From Glandiceps talaboti (Eukaryota; Hemichordata; Enteropneusta; Spengelidae): 64,000 bases of DNA. The notes under the pieces were generated by a model, which was not told where the DNA came from, ran no database searches, and was given only the letters and a program-made list of their open reading frames with translations. The position numbers and the translations under genes are program-made. The stretch is from contig NC_135562.1 in NCBI RefSeq assembly GCF_964340395.1, positions 10,629,634 through 10,693,633 on the forward strand, given 5' to 3'. Shown here one piece after another: positions 49,682 through 60,077 of this stretch. Every line of letters begins with the position of its first letter. Within the stretch, counting starts at the first letter, position 1.

Positions 49682-52124
49682 AGGTACCCACAACTTACTA
49701 GCTATTAATACTGGAATACATAACTTACTAGTAATAATTGGAGTCATACACTGCTGAACCAATCCAATCTGAACAGATGAAACTGAAAATTAGATTTGGA
49801 AACAGACCACCTAAAGTAATCCTGGAAAAAATCACACAAAAAATAGAAACATGTGATTTATTTGTAATGGCTAGAAGTAAACAATATGGAGGATAGTTTG
49901 TAGTGTTAACAGGGCATACAGTCATCACCAAGAAGTGCTATAGGTTTAGCCTGGTTGTAGCCAACTGTCTGTCCATACACACTCATTTCTACAACATGCC
50001 AGTAACACTGTTGTCAAAGTTGGTACAAGGTGAATCGGTATTGGATGTATTAATTTATATTTTCACTTTATTTTTTCAATTTTGAATGTAGATCTAATAT
50101 TTATCAAATGTATGCAATAGTACCTTAGAAAATGTACTACGTACAGGACCTAATATAGATTAGGTTGAAAATTTTTTTGATAAGTCGGAAAATGCAAATT
50201 GACCTTGACCTTGGCTTTCTAGGTCATGTTGAAATATCTGAATAGCTTTGCACGTAAGGAGGCTATTTTTTGTAAAAAATATATTTCATAACCACTTAAA
50301 TTTATTACACAGCTAAAATTGTCCTCACCCCAGTGAGACTTCTGTTCTACTGTACTTCATGACAAGTGGATGTATCAAACCTCTATGAATATAATGGGCT
50401 TGCCATAACCATAGAAACGTCTGATTTGCATATCCAAATCTTGCTGCTTCACTTCCATATAGAAAGTATACCTGTAATTAGAGGTACAGAAGATGAGGTG
50501 GTGGTGGTGGTGGTGGTTGGTGGTGGTTGGGGGGGGGGGGGTGTCAAAAACTGTCACACCTTCAGTGATAACAGGAGATGTTGATAAGTTGATTAAAAAA
50601 TTTACTCTTAATGTGATATACAGTGCTGGGTTTCTGGTAGTAAGTACCATCAGGTTTTTACATTGTATTGATCGTAGTGGTTTGACAACTACAATTTTCA
50701 TCATAGTTTACATTATATATAAGCGTATCGATGTCACACTTGTGAACATTCGTTTAGGGGGAGGGGGAGGGTTTGTTTATTGACCTTGTGCGACATTGTG
50801 CAATCGTCCCTAAGTGGACACACAGGTGACTTGCATTTGTATGTATCTGAGGTATAGTGCTTATGCAAATTAGACTGGCCATGCAGGTCACTGGTATGAT
50901 GCCAGGACATATTAAATGCGATTCATATGTAATATGATAAAATGACTTACAAGAAGAAATAGAATAACTCCAGATATGAGATCAGATACAATGTGTCCTA
51001 GTCTTTGATTTATCAATGGACCCCATCCTGGTGACGTGTCTTGGTGTCGGCCATACGGAGCTGGTTTACTAAACTGTACAATGGTAGATATGACGGCTAA
51101 TAGAAATCCTAGTATCACAAAACCATAGTGAATCCAGAAATGAACATCGTCTACATCAAATATCCAGGGAATTGGCTGAAATTAGACATGATATAGAGAC
51201 GTTAACATTCTAACACAGTGTACAGTATATGTATGATGGAAAGAACTAGAGGAAAGTAATGTTTTTGGTTATATATAATTAGATGTTATACCCACTATTT
51301 GTCACCATTTAGCCAAAGGGCCAGGTCACATGACCACCCTGACTGAAATAATTGTAGCATTATAAATTTTTACTTTGAGTTGTTTCACACCCTTTAGGTC
51401 ACAAGTATTTTCCAGCTGAATGAAGAAAAATATTGGGGAGTAATATACATCCTCCAGCATAATTCATGGAATATCTGGAAAAATAATTTGGAATATTTGG
51501 ACTCATATTTTGAACACCACAGAACCAGTGATGTAGACATGAGTTGTGGTGATGTAGAACAACCAGGATATAAAATCCATATTTTCTGCTCAAAGACAAT
51601 AACTTGGTTTGTGCATGGTATAATCTACAATATTTTTGATGACTAGATCAATCTACATTATATAAAAATGTCAATATCATCAAGAGGTTTATACAGAAAC
51701 GTCATAGAGGACAAAATTAACACATACAAGTAAGTTTTGTATTTCAAAGTTTATTTCAATATTCTTGAGGTTTTTTTTAAATCAATGCTCTTTTTGTGAT
51801 GTACTCATGATTTCATTATGATATTTTGCACACTTGACGAAATGTTCCGTGACAACCGTTTCGTTGGCAATTTCAATCAATAGTGTTATTTGAAAATATC
51901 AAAACATTGAATCACATGATTGACTGCTTATATTAATGTATCACACACAAAGAGGGAAAAAACTAATAAATAAAAATATATGAACTTCAAAATTTAGGGC
52001 CAAACAAAAGTTTGTTTTCATTTTGTTCAAATGTGATTAAACTAAATGTGAATTCCTGAATGTCCTGTCATAAAACGTGAATGTTTTATGTTTACACGGA
52101 GTGACTTACCTGAAACACTGCCAT
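45514..52124 (-). CDS. Steroid 5-alpha-reductase family protein, seven exons
   Basis: Exons (minus): 52110-52124, 50951-51175, 50329-50471, 49729-49821, 48991-49088, 46832-47012, 45514-45577; GT/AG everywhere and phases match, giving 272 aa (family about 255-260). Family enzymes reduce the delta-4 bond of 3-oxosteroids with NADPH in the ER membrane. Signatures in order: KPAPYGRH near the N-terminus, HYIHRGLIHP, YDPRFLLG, NKWSDWKLRSLR, IPYGGLFELISCPNYFGEML + EWIGWALGTWSL, PRARHHHIWY, FPEYPSSRKILIPFLY at the C-terminus. Hydrophobic segments are spread throughout. The start is a five-codon exon (MAVFQ) with an in-frame TAA upstream. The motif equivalent to human QELP is SDLI (Glu to Asp) and the usual NGxLQ region is absent, so substrate or activity may differ from SRD5A1/2. 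It is divergent enough that I give no symbol. Confidence 0.93.
45804..46606. mobile_element. Long inverted-repeat element with an internal insert
   Basis: The arms match the foldback element at 31859-32220: left 'atttattttggatttttaat', 'atcatggcttcctac', 'gccaagtc', 'aagattaataaatatgt'; right 'cgttacaaacacagactt', 'gccatgataaaattg', 'aattaaaaatcc', 'cggccacttg'. Here about 450 bp lies between the arms (about 45985-46435), carrying a GIY-YIG endonuclease fragment. It sits in the last intron of the SRD5A-like gene. Confidence 0.75.
45990..46430 (-). pseudogene. Decayed GIY-YIG endonuclease fragment (Penelope type)
   Basis: On the minus strand: VMYHVKCEDRNSDYIHETSA, then after a gap SAIREHLMKSQHKCD, then ENVKILDKEEQLYRRRLKEA + ICIHQKRHTF. 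This follows the order of the Penelope-like GIY-YIG module (Y-x-V-x-C, D-Y-I-G-E-T, S-A-x-x-E-H, N-V-K-I-L-D-x-E, R-R-R-x-K-E-A-I). The middle of the domain is missing and the catalytic 'YIGET' reads YIHET. The frame changes at least once. It is a dead copy. Confidence 0.6.
47247..48222. mobile_element. About 1-kb element with GTCCCCGC ends and internal tandem array
   Basis: Left 'acatagtccccgctatg', right 'cggcggggactaacaaag', so the ends are inverted. The right part has 'ggacggacggacgcacgg'-like sequence and 'aagtccccgtccctgact' + 'tcgtccggcggggact', a compact hairpin. Inside are four direct units (47526, 47663, 47814, 47949) of about 135-151 bp with 'catgtctgagttatggcttt'. It lies in the intron between SRD5A-like exons 5 and 6. 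No intact protein is encoded. Confidence 0.6.
47496..47521. repeat. Poly-G tract, about 26 G
   Basis: Long G run within the 47.2-48.2 kb element, in an intron of the SRD5A-like gene (C-rich in the transcript). Confidence 0.95.
49326..49412 (-). mobile_element. tRNA-derived SINE fragment
   Basis: On the minus strand 'cagtggctgagtggttacac' fits a pol III A box, and 'cgttggaattccaaccc' about 35 bp on resembles a decayed B box. It lies inside an intron of the SRD5A-like gene. Confidence 0.45.
49550..49730. repeat. Minisatellite plus AAT microsatellite touching a splice donor
   Basis: Units 'acccacaacttactag' and 'ttattatt' recur at about 49551, 49575, 49600 and 49684, interrupted by an (AAT)n run at 49630-49680. 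The last 'aacttactag' (49722-49731) is the exon 4 donor of the SRD5A-like gene read in reverse (TA|GTAAGTT). Confidence 0.85.
50498..50541. repeat. GTG microsatellite running into poly-G
   Basis: 'ggtggtggtggt' repeats followed by about 12 G. It lies in the intron between exons 2 and 3 of the SRD5A-like gene. Confidence 0.95.
50697..50815. repeat. Dispersed repeat, copy A (shared with 62955-63085)
   Basis: Both copies carry 'catagtttacat'/'aatggtttacat', 'cacttgtgaa', 'gtttagggggaggggga', 'ttattgaccttgtgcgaca' and 'atcgtccc' in the same order and orientation. The class is unknown. Confidence 0.7.
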
Positions 52125-52522
52125 GGGAGTTGTTTAAGTTATGTAATTTGTAAAGGTGAGACTCTCGGTGTCACATGACAACACACAAGCATACACCTAT
52201 ACAATGTGGTACTGCGACCATTACAAAGTTTAGAATTTATCTTTATAAACAGTACGCAAACCCCGTATTGAACATAAAGTTAGGCTAGTCAGCGAGGGGA
52301 GGACGACATGGTCAAGGGTCGGGGTTTGTCAACAAGATCAGCTGACGAATAAATGTCGGGACGATACCTAAAATGTGATTGGCCAAGAGTTGACTAAAGA
52401 ACCAATGAAAATAGACATTAGAAAGCATGTTAGATCATTGACCCTTGACCCTAAGATCGAATGCAGCGTGGACGCAACAGCAAGTACATCTCATTCAAAC
52501 GCACTTGATCTTGCTGTTGAAA
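52125..52522. promoter_or_regulatory. Shared promoter of the divergent SRD5A-like and KPWE genes
   Basis: Only 398 bp separate the two start codons, which point away from each other. The segment contains CG-richer patches ('gtcagcgaggggaggacgac', 'tgtcgggacgatacc') and 'gtgattggccaa', a CCAAT-type box readable as ATTGG on plus, and 'gaaccaatgaaaa', a second CCAAT on plus. A TATA box is not evident. It probably drives both genes. Confidence 0.6.
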
Positions 52523-55413
52523 ATGGCAACGCCTAGCAAAGAAGAAATTACGGATCTATTGTGGGATATTGAAGATCTCAAGCCAAGTGTGAGTGAAAAA
52601 GGGAGTGATTTTATGGCTGAAAACTTGATGACAACATTGCCGTCGAGCGTTCGAGATCTGTGTTTTGAGTCATCATTGCAGACGACGCAACACGATGAAT
52701 CGAAACCCGGATTGAAAGTGACTAGCTTTGGATTATTGTTATGTGGTGTGTTTATTACAGTGAAATCGGACACATCGGAAGTGAGAGATTCGATAATTCA
52801 GACACTGAACGATTATCTCCACCGAGCAGTGAACTTTGATCGCTCCAAATCTACAATTCCACTGAAAATGTGTAGTCCCGTCTCCTATTTGAACTTTGTA
52901 TTAAAACACTGTCAATTATTTACAAGTGATGGAACGGTTGGAGAAGATGTACTCTATGTATGGATACAACTAGCCACCCCTATTTCACAATGGTTACACT
53001 CAGCTTGTATAGGTACTTGTATAAATTGATGGAATTTAATCAGATTTGCAATTATGTCTTATAAAAAGCCGTCACTCGTTTTCTCTATATATTTATTATT
53101 TTACTTCGATTAGGGGCGAGATCAACAGTGCAATGTGAATGTATGGAAAAAAGTGTAATTCTTTTTTTAATTTTTTTTTTTTGGGGGGGGGGGGTTGTTG
53201 AACCAGTTTAGTTCTTAATCTTATCTGATAAAATGATTTTTGTGATTTTTAATGGAATCTGTTTTGTACCCCTAAATACAAATATTTATGAAAAATGTCA
53301 AATTGAGAAATGGAAGCATTTTTGCTGTTACAGTAAATGTATTTGATCAATTAAGTTAAGGGGGGGGGGGGTCCAAGGCCTAACTAGAAGAATTCAGTTT
53401 TTTATCCTGTACAATAACAGCCACAGGCGTTATTGGAGTTTAAATCCATGTACGAGGCTGTGGTTATGAATATTTGATATGATATGATGTTCCTTGACAG
53501 AGGCTATTGTCACATGGTATATTATATAACTTTATTACTATTGCTATAGATCCATTGTACAACAATTTTAATGTAGATTACTAGTGATAGATTTTGCCCC
53601 TTATACGAGATTGATTGATTTTATAATTTACTAATTTGGCAAACATAATTATTTAAATGAAATAAATCGGATAAAGAAAGTATTTAAGAGGAAATAAATT
53701 TCAAACAAACTGTTATGAAAAACCGCAGTAAAATATGTGGTGGTGGAGGTAGTAGTAGTGGTGGTGGTAAAAGTAAGTATTAAAAACTGTTGAATTCTTT
53801 CTGGTTTACAAATTCTAATTATCGTCATTTTTGTTTTATACCTACAGATCACATCAAGTCCAGCACTGAATGGAATCTTTTGTTACCTAAACCATGTAAT
53901 ATAGATGAAGTGAAAAAGGCAGTCGACGAGAAACAATATCAAATTTATGAAAGGTTTCATAATTATGAATTTGACTATGATATGAAATTCCAAGGTGGAC
54001 TTCAGAGTATATTATCAGCTATTCATAGTTCAACTGGTGATACTAATGCCATTTTACAGGCCAAGTTATTCTATTACACAAGGTCAGTCACTGTCACAAG
54101 TATAGTGGGTAAAGTACATGACAGGGCGCCCTCACACATCGGTAAACCCCCTTTCATGTTAGTCTGTAAAGTACACCATGTCAGGGCTCCCTCACACATT
54201 GGTCAACCCCTTTCACATTAGTCTGTAAGGTACACCGTGTCAAGGCGCCCTCACACATCAGTCAAACATCTTTCACTAGTCTGCAAGGTACACCGTGTCA
54301 GGGCGCCCTCACACATCAGTTGAACCCCTTTCATTCATGCTATTGAGGGTGGAGTGGCACGATGTATATTACAGTATCACAAATATACTAAATTTCAGAT
54401 TTTCAGTATTTAATAACTTATAAGCATATATTGCTCAGATGTTACTACAGAGTGCCTTGCACACATCATGGGTGCAGCAGAAAGCACCATAAGCAAATAT
54501 CTCAGAACACCCATGCTGGCACTGTACCCACACATGATGGGATCCTTTTATTAAAACATGTTTAAGAGCCATGTTCAGCTTCTAAATTCAACAGATATTA
54601 ACTTCCATTCCATAAGTTTGCAGAAACACAGTATAACTGTAAGTGTCCAGTCTAGTAACTATACATGTGGTGGTTTTGTATGATCGCTCTCTCTCTCTCA
54701 ATGTATACTCAAATGGACATATTCTACCGAAAATCTAGCTAAATCTCCTGCTGGGGAAAGGATGAACAGCACAAGTCAGATTAAGTAATCCACCTCACAC
54801 TGACTGTTGTAATCGGTCACTTCGTTCAGTTACTACAAACTCAACCCTCAGTGTTAAAGTCAGTCTTGTGAGAACACGATAATGTCACGACGTTTATGCT
54901 CCAAAAGCATTAAACTACTGGTATCAATGGGAAGAATGAAATCTCCTGCTAAAGAATGGCATTTGACTATATGGTGGAGAGAGAAGTACAAAATGAACAC
55001 ACATATAGTTACTAGACAACAGTGACCACTCTTTATGTTGTAATAACTGTATTTTCTCTTGTACTAGATTTCACCATCCAGTCACATCAGATGGTTATAA
55101 AGACTGGCTAAGCAAGACCAAATCTGCCGTTAGTGGAGATGACACAAAACCACACAGTGGGGTCAAAGGTCAAATATCTGAAATAACAACTACAGACACA
55201 GCTGCAAGTGTGTCAAATACCTTGCATGAAGATCATATGGAGTCAACATCTGATGACTCTGGTCCACAATATCCAACATCTTTCTTTGACATTATAAAGA
55301 AAATTGAGAAAGGGGAGCCATTGCCTGGAGTGAAGGACTTGAATATCCAACCAACAAACACACAACCATTAGAATCTGCCATGGAATCAAAGCCGAAACC
55401 ATGGCAACAGTAA
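52523..55413 (+). CDS. KPWE-domain protein, PEX39-like, three exons
   Basis: Exons 52523-53012, 53848-54082, 55068-55413, GT/AG, phases 1 and 2 match; 356 aa. The ATG is in strong context (gaaaATGg); the frame extends further upstream but without another ATG. The C-terminal 47 residues (310-356) begin YPTSFFDIIKKIEKGEPLPG and end KPKPWQQ, the layout of the KPWE domain of PEX14-like/PEX39 proteins. PEX39 (human C6orf226) assists import of PTS2 cargo into peroxisomes together with PEX7. Here the final E of KPWE is Q. Residues about 165-262 (YQIYERFHNYEFDYDMKFQG, then LQAKLFYYTRFHHP) may be the small helical domain found upstream in fungal relatives. The first 163 residues (from MATPSKEEITDLLWDIEDLK) match nothing I know and make the protein more than three times the length of human PEX39. 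Peroxisomal role is inferred. Confidence 0.82.
53030..53847. other. Intron 1 of the KPWE gene
   Basis: Contains a G-run (53183-53194), a second G-run (53360-53371) and a GTG/GTA microsatellite at about 53739-53770. No other feature is seen. The intron itself runs 53013-53847. Confidence 0.7.
54107..54335. repeat. Minisatellite, about 58-62-bp unit, four copies, beside a splice donor
   Basis: Units contain 'gtctgtaaggtacaccgtgt', 'caaggcgccctcacaca' and 'tcagtcaaaccc'. The array starts 24 bp after the exon 2 donor of the KPWE gene, and each unit carries a donor-like 'caag|gtacac' or 'ggtaaagt'. Confidence 0.88.
54650..55017. mobile_element. 368-bp TIR element, copy B
   Basis: Left 'gtctagtaactatacatgtg', right (in reverse) 'gtctagtaactatatgtgtg'. 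It contains 'gatcgctctctctctctc' near the left end and 'gtggagagagaagtac' near the right. The inner phrase 'aaatctcctgct' occurs in the same orientation at both halves. It is inserted in intron 2 of the KPWE gene, about 50 bp before the exon 3 acceptor, and is related to 32570-32903. Confidence 0.82.
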
Positions 55414-58400
55414 AGTTAAATTGATAAAATCTTGCAAGAATGAGTGTTCATGGACTTCTGGGGTCATAGTAACAAATAACAATGTCAACTTAAAATCAAT
55501 CAATTGAAATATTTTTGGAAATCAAATACTAATCTTTTGCCAAAGTGTCAGCACCACTGGTGATTTACTACTACAAACACGAAATTGCTGACTTGATAAT
55601 ATTGTTTCTACTATAAGTTCACAATCTTAAATGTCTGTCATCAATGATATGTTCCAAATCATCTCTTCACCGTACACCAGTCCACTATTAATGTGGGTTG
55701 CAAGACTGAAAACACCAACAGTTGTAAAATGTTTCAATTGTATGATCACCCAGTCTGATTAAAATCAGATATGGGAACACAGCTTGATTGTTTTATTTAC
55801 CTCTATTTCCTTCATATAGCCTTTAGTCTTTGATATTGTTGTTATTCTGGTAGGCACTTCAATGTTCTGCCCAATAATGATACACCAAGGCACTCACTCC
55901 CAGAACAACAAAATCGAAAACAAATAATATACAACGAATTTGTGGTAAATAAGGCAATCGAGTCGTCTTCCCACAGCTGAGATTGATCACGTAATCAGAC
56001 TATGTTAGTGTGCAAACAAATTAAAGTAAGGATCCACTTTCACTCTACTTTCTAGAGTAGTTGTTAGACCCTCAGGCAATTCTACTAACATTAAAGTTTA
56101 GAACACAGGTCACAAAGCATGAAAGATGCTTTCAAGAGGCTTGGAGAGACTGGAACTGCACACCAGTATTACTGTCATCCTCTGTTTTGGCAACCTTCCC
56201 TGAGTACAGATCTGAGATCTTATTAGACTATCCAGTCTCCTTCAGTATTGTTATATTATCATCACATGATTAATAAATAAATAAAAATGGAAACATTATT
56301 TATGAATTTCATGTTATTTTACTAGTCTTCAATAAACGTTGACAGAGAATGCTTGGAATGTACACAGGTCTGGTAGAGAAAATTATGAATTCTAAAAAGT
56401 ACATCAAAACTAATTTCACATGACATGGCTTCCAACTAATGAGTTGTAATGTATTGTATTCTAATGATAAATGAATCTCTAACTACTAAATGAGTAGTTT
56501 TTTTAGCACGACTGCTGATATTGTGAGGTGTGAGTTCTGAAATACATAACTATGTAGAAGTATGTTCAGTTGTGCTACACGACATTGGCGCTTTTTTTCC
56601 AAAATCTTGATTTTGGAAAGACGACATGAATCACGTTTTCAAATACGCTGCTATTGGAAGAGTTCTATAAAAACACTGTGTGTTAGATTGGCATTGCTGG
56701 AGGTAAAAACTGTGAAAAGGTCATGTTAACTGTTAACTGGCAGAAATAGACTCACTATTTTCAGATTTTCAGCATAACTAAAAAACTGTTACAGTAATAC
56801 ACATAGACTCCATTCAAGTGTCTACCCCCTTATTATCAGATACAAGCAGTCTTTTAAGACACTGACCTTTGAACTTGACCTCCTGGGTGAGTTATCAAAA
56901 TTGTCAACATGAGGACACTACTGGCATCACAAGACACAACAGCAGTACTGCTGTTATCTTTGTAATATACATGTAATATATATAATTTCACTGTTGCTAA
57001 GAGTGTGGTCATAGTTACACAGTAAGAATTGTACACATTTTCTGAGAACATGATTAAATTACAACATTTCAGTGTTTTTCTAAGCATACTTATAGATTCT
57101 ATGTACATGTATATGAGAGAGATATCACTTGGTGTCACATATACTTAATCAATGCATCAAGACAACACTGTATAACATGACAGCATGTGGTCTATCATGA
57201 CACTGGTCAAAACACATGACACTCACAATATTTCCCTGCTTACAATATTATGATGTACACAACTTTACTTTTAATTCTATTCCAGACCTTAGTATATCGG
57301 TTGAAAAAAGACAACAAATAGTAGACGAAAAATCAGCTGGTTTTGCGATATATGTTATGTTAAAACAAATACAATGTCATGTAATGCCCACTCTGTACAT
57401 CCATGATAATATACTTAGTATTATACTTTTTCAAATATTTTAAAAATTAAATATTAAGTAGCTGTAATAAGTCACAGCAATCAAGTATTAAAAGTAAACT
57501 CCTTGGTTCATTTGTTGCTTGTATGTGATGAATACTGTAAACATATTATTTAGGCGCATGAACAATTTAGGGGACATGTCAGGCACTTTTTAATAGAGAA
57601 TTTGCAAACCTGCCATGTTGAATGTTGCATCATGGGAAATGTGATAATAAATACTAATAAATCGGTATTGTAAACAATACTGTTACATTGTTTGCAACCA
57701 CGAATGATCAATTCATAGTTACCCTGATCATTGTGGGAGGTTACTTTTATCAGTAGCTCCAGATTAGGTATTACAATAACCACAGATAATCCCATAGTCC
57801 TTTGCATCTGAGCATGCTCAGTTTGGATTGCAAGTTCCCCATTTGGCAGAGAAAACAAGGGGAAAGTAGACACTACTTATAATCCATCTGACCTGCCGTA
57901 TTTAGTGCAACTGTTGTTGACACCTTTACACAAATATGACAACTTGTAAGATATGTTAAACATTCAACTTCCTGCAGGGTTGTGGCAGGAATGCATGCAT
58001 GACTGAAAAGTTTTCCCTGTATCGTGGGACATATATCTGTGGAAAAAGCTTTTTTGCATGTATTTAGCTAAAATAAATCAGTGCCTCAAACACATATGAT
58101 TACAGTAATGCACTTTGATCTTTCTTTTTCTAGATCAAGATGTCAAAATTACAAAAAAAAGTCAAATTAAGTTTTACAAACAAGTAAAATACCATTTATA
58201 CTGTATGCACTGTAATTAGTACTAATGGACCACATGCTGAGTTTACACTTGTTTGGGCAAAGTTTATGCTGAATATTTATAAGGTACTCATACTATTGTA
58301 ATTGGTAGGGTACAATTAGCCACCATTTGTAATTAACTAAACTCAAACCTGGTATCAAGATATAACTTATAAATGATCTGATGACATAATTTATTAAACA

Positions 58401-59950
58401 TAATAAAAAAGTTCAAGAAATCCCTACTATGGAATAAACTGTTTTAACAACACCAGGAAATAATTGTGATGTTATAGAAGGCATGCATTGATATTAAAAT
58501 CCTTTTAAAACAATAACCCTGGAGAACAATTAAGTTCTGTAGACTTGAGGCAAAGATAGATCAATATGTCCCGCTAAATGCCTGATGAACATGAGTATGC
58601 CAAGGTGGTGATGGGCAAGGTGGGTGGGTTGGACTTAGTAGGCAGAGACAAATTTACGGTGTTCTCCATACCAGCCTTCAACTAAACTAAGGATTTGAAC
58701 ATGTGCTTGCATATGTTGATAAAAGATTATAAATGGGAAAATTATGCAAAGCAATTAGTTAGTCTTCATATCATTGAATGCAAGGTAACCACAGTTCTAT
58801 ATGTATTTGACTGCATGGTTAGCAAACCTGCTGGCAAATTGCTGTGCAATTACACTCCATAATGTTCTGGAATGACGTACATGTACATCCTGAGAGAGCT
58901 GTGTGAATATTTGATACATTTGTGTAAATGTGCGTTTGTCCAAAGATCTGAAGAGGAATGAACTCTCCGGGCTTACGGAAAATATTCTGTATAAAATAAA
59001 ATTAAATAAATTTTCAATTATCCATGTATTTTCACTGAAGTAAAAAGCTAATAAACTCAGCTTGCATAACTTTAATGATTACAGTAAGTGACCACTTGAT
59101 ATATTCAAACATTACAGGTGAAAAATAACAAGATTTAAATTATTATTTAAATAACATTCTGTAAATAGTTCATATCGCCTATGAATCAAATAAATGGTAA
59201 ATCAAGCAGTTTTTAGTATTTCAGTTTCACATTGTAGTTTTCATCCCAAAACTTGTGTTGACTAAACATGAATAATATGAGTTACAACTCTGGTAATCAA
59301 GCCTTCGGTTTACTAAGATTGATGCATCTATTGTTCTTCAGTGTGGTAGATTACACAAGCGGGTGATAGTGGTTCCTCTTTTGTGTAATTCTAATCACCC
59401 TGTGATCAAAATAGTCTTAACATTGGAAGTCCCAAAACAGCACTGCAAGTTCATGGAACTCTAAACCGACAAGTTTCAGATACACATGCCTGACTACAAT
59501 TAAACCAACATCCATTCAATAGCTTATCACTGTTGTATCAACATGTTGTGACAATAGTTTTAGTTTGTGTCTATCTTAGAAACCGAAAGCTCAACTACTA
59601 GAGTGATAATTAACTGGCAATACACAGTGTCATCAGTTTTATAGTATATGACACTGCACAGTTTTCATTCCATTCAACCAAAACTTGTATTGACTAAACT
59701 TATAAGTCCAGACCATGGATAACATTTGGCCATACACACAAGGATATTGTACCATTTTCAAATCCATGAATCATCTTGTCATCAAATACTGTCATATATT
59801 TGGTGTCTGATAGCATTAAAAAACCTAAAATTCATAATTATAAAATTTCAAAATAAATAAATGTCAATCACTTTTCAAGCCTATATAGTTGTAAACATGG
59901 ACAGAACACTGATATTTTGAATACTCTAAAGTGTTTGGTTTGGTTTGCAT
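55414..59950. other. 3' UTR of the KPWE gene, then a stretch with no gene seen
   Basis: The first plus-strand polyadenylation signals after the stop are overlapping AATAAA copies at 56272-56281, giving a possible 3' UTR of about 880 nt. The rest, to the convergent end of SQLE near 59.93 kb, shows no exon; short open frames lack family resemblance. Confidence 0.45.
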
Positions 59951-59962
59951 TTTATTGTTTCT

Positions 59963-59990
59963 CATGACCCCTGGGATACTTGGGGTCATG
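59963..59990 (-). promoter_or_regulatory. Perfect hairpin in the SQLE 3' UTR
   Basis: CATGACCCC and GGGGTCATG form a perfect 9-bp stem with a 10-nt loop, 88-115 nt after the SQLE stop codon and just before the minus-strand AATAAA (59951-59956). It may be an mRNA regulatory element. It is not a terminator in the bacterial sense. Confidence 0.5.
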
Positions 59991-60077
59991 AAGCTTAACT
60001 TGAAATTAGTCACAGGAAAGAATTTACCTTTCCCGAAGTAAAGGAAAAGTGTTTTGTATTTCAAGTTCATTTCAAGT

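Noticed and set aside
49437-49762. Frames with poly-Asn or poly-Leu
   Set aside because: Translations of the (AAT)n microsatellite beside the SRD5A-like exon 4 donor.
52445-52522. Upstream extension of the KPWE frame
   Set aside because: It has no ATG; the first ATG in a strong context is at 52523.
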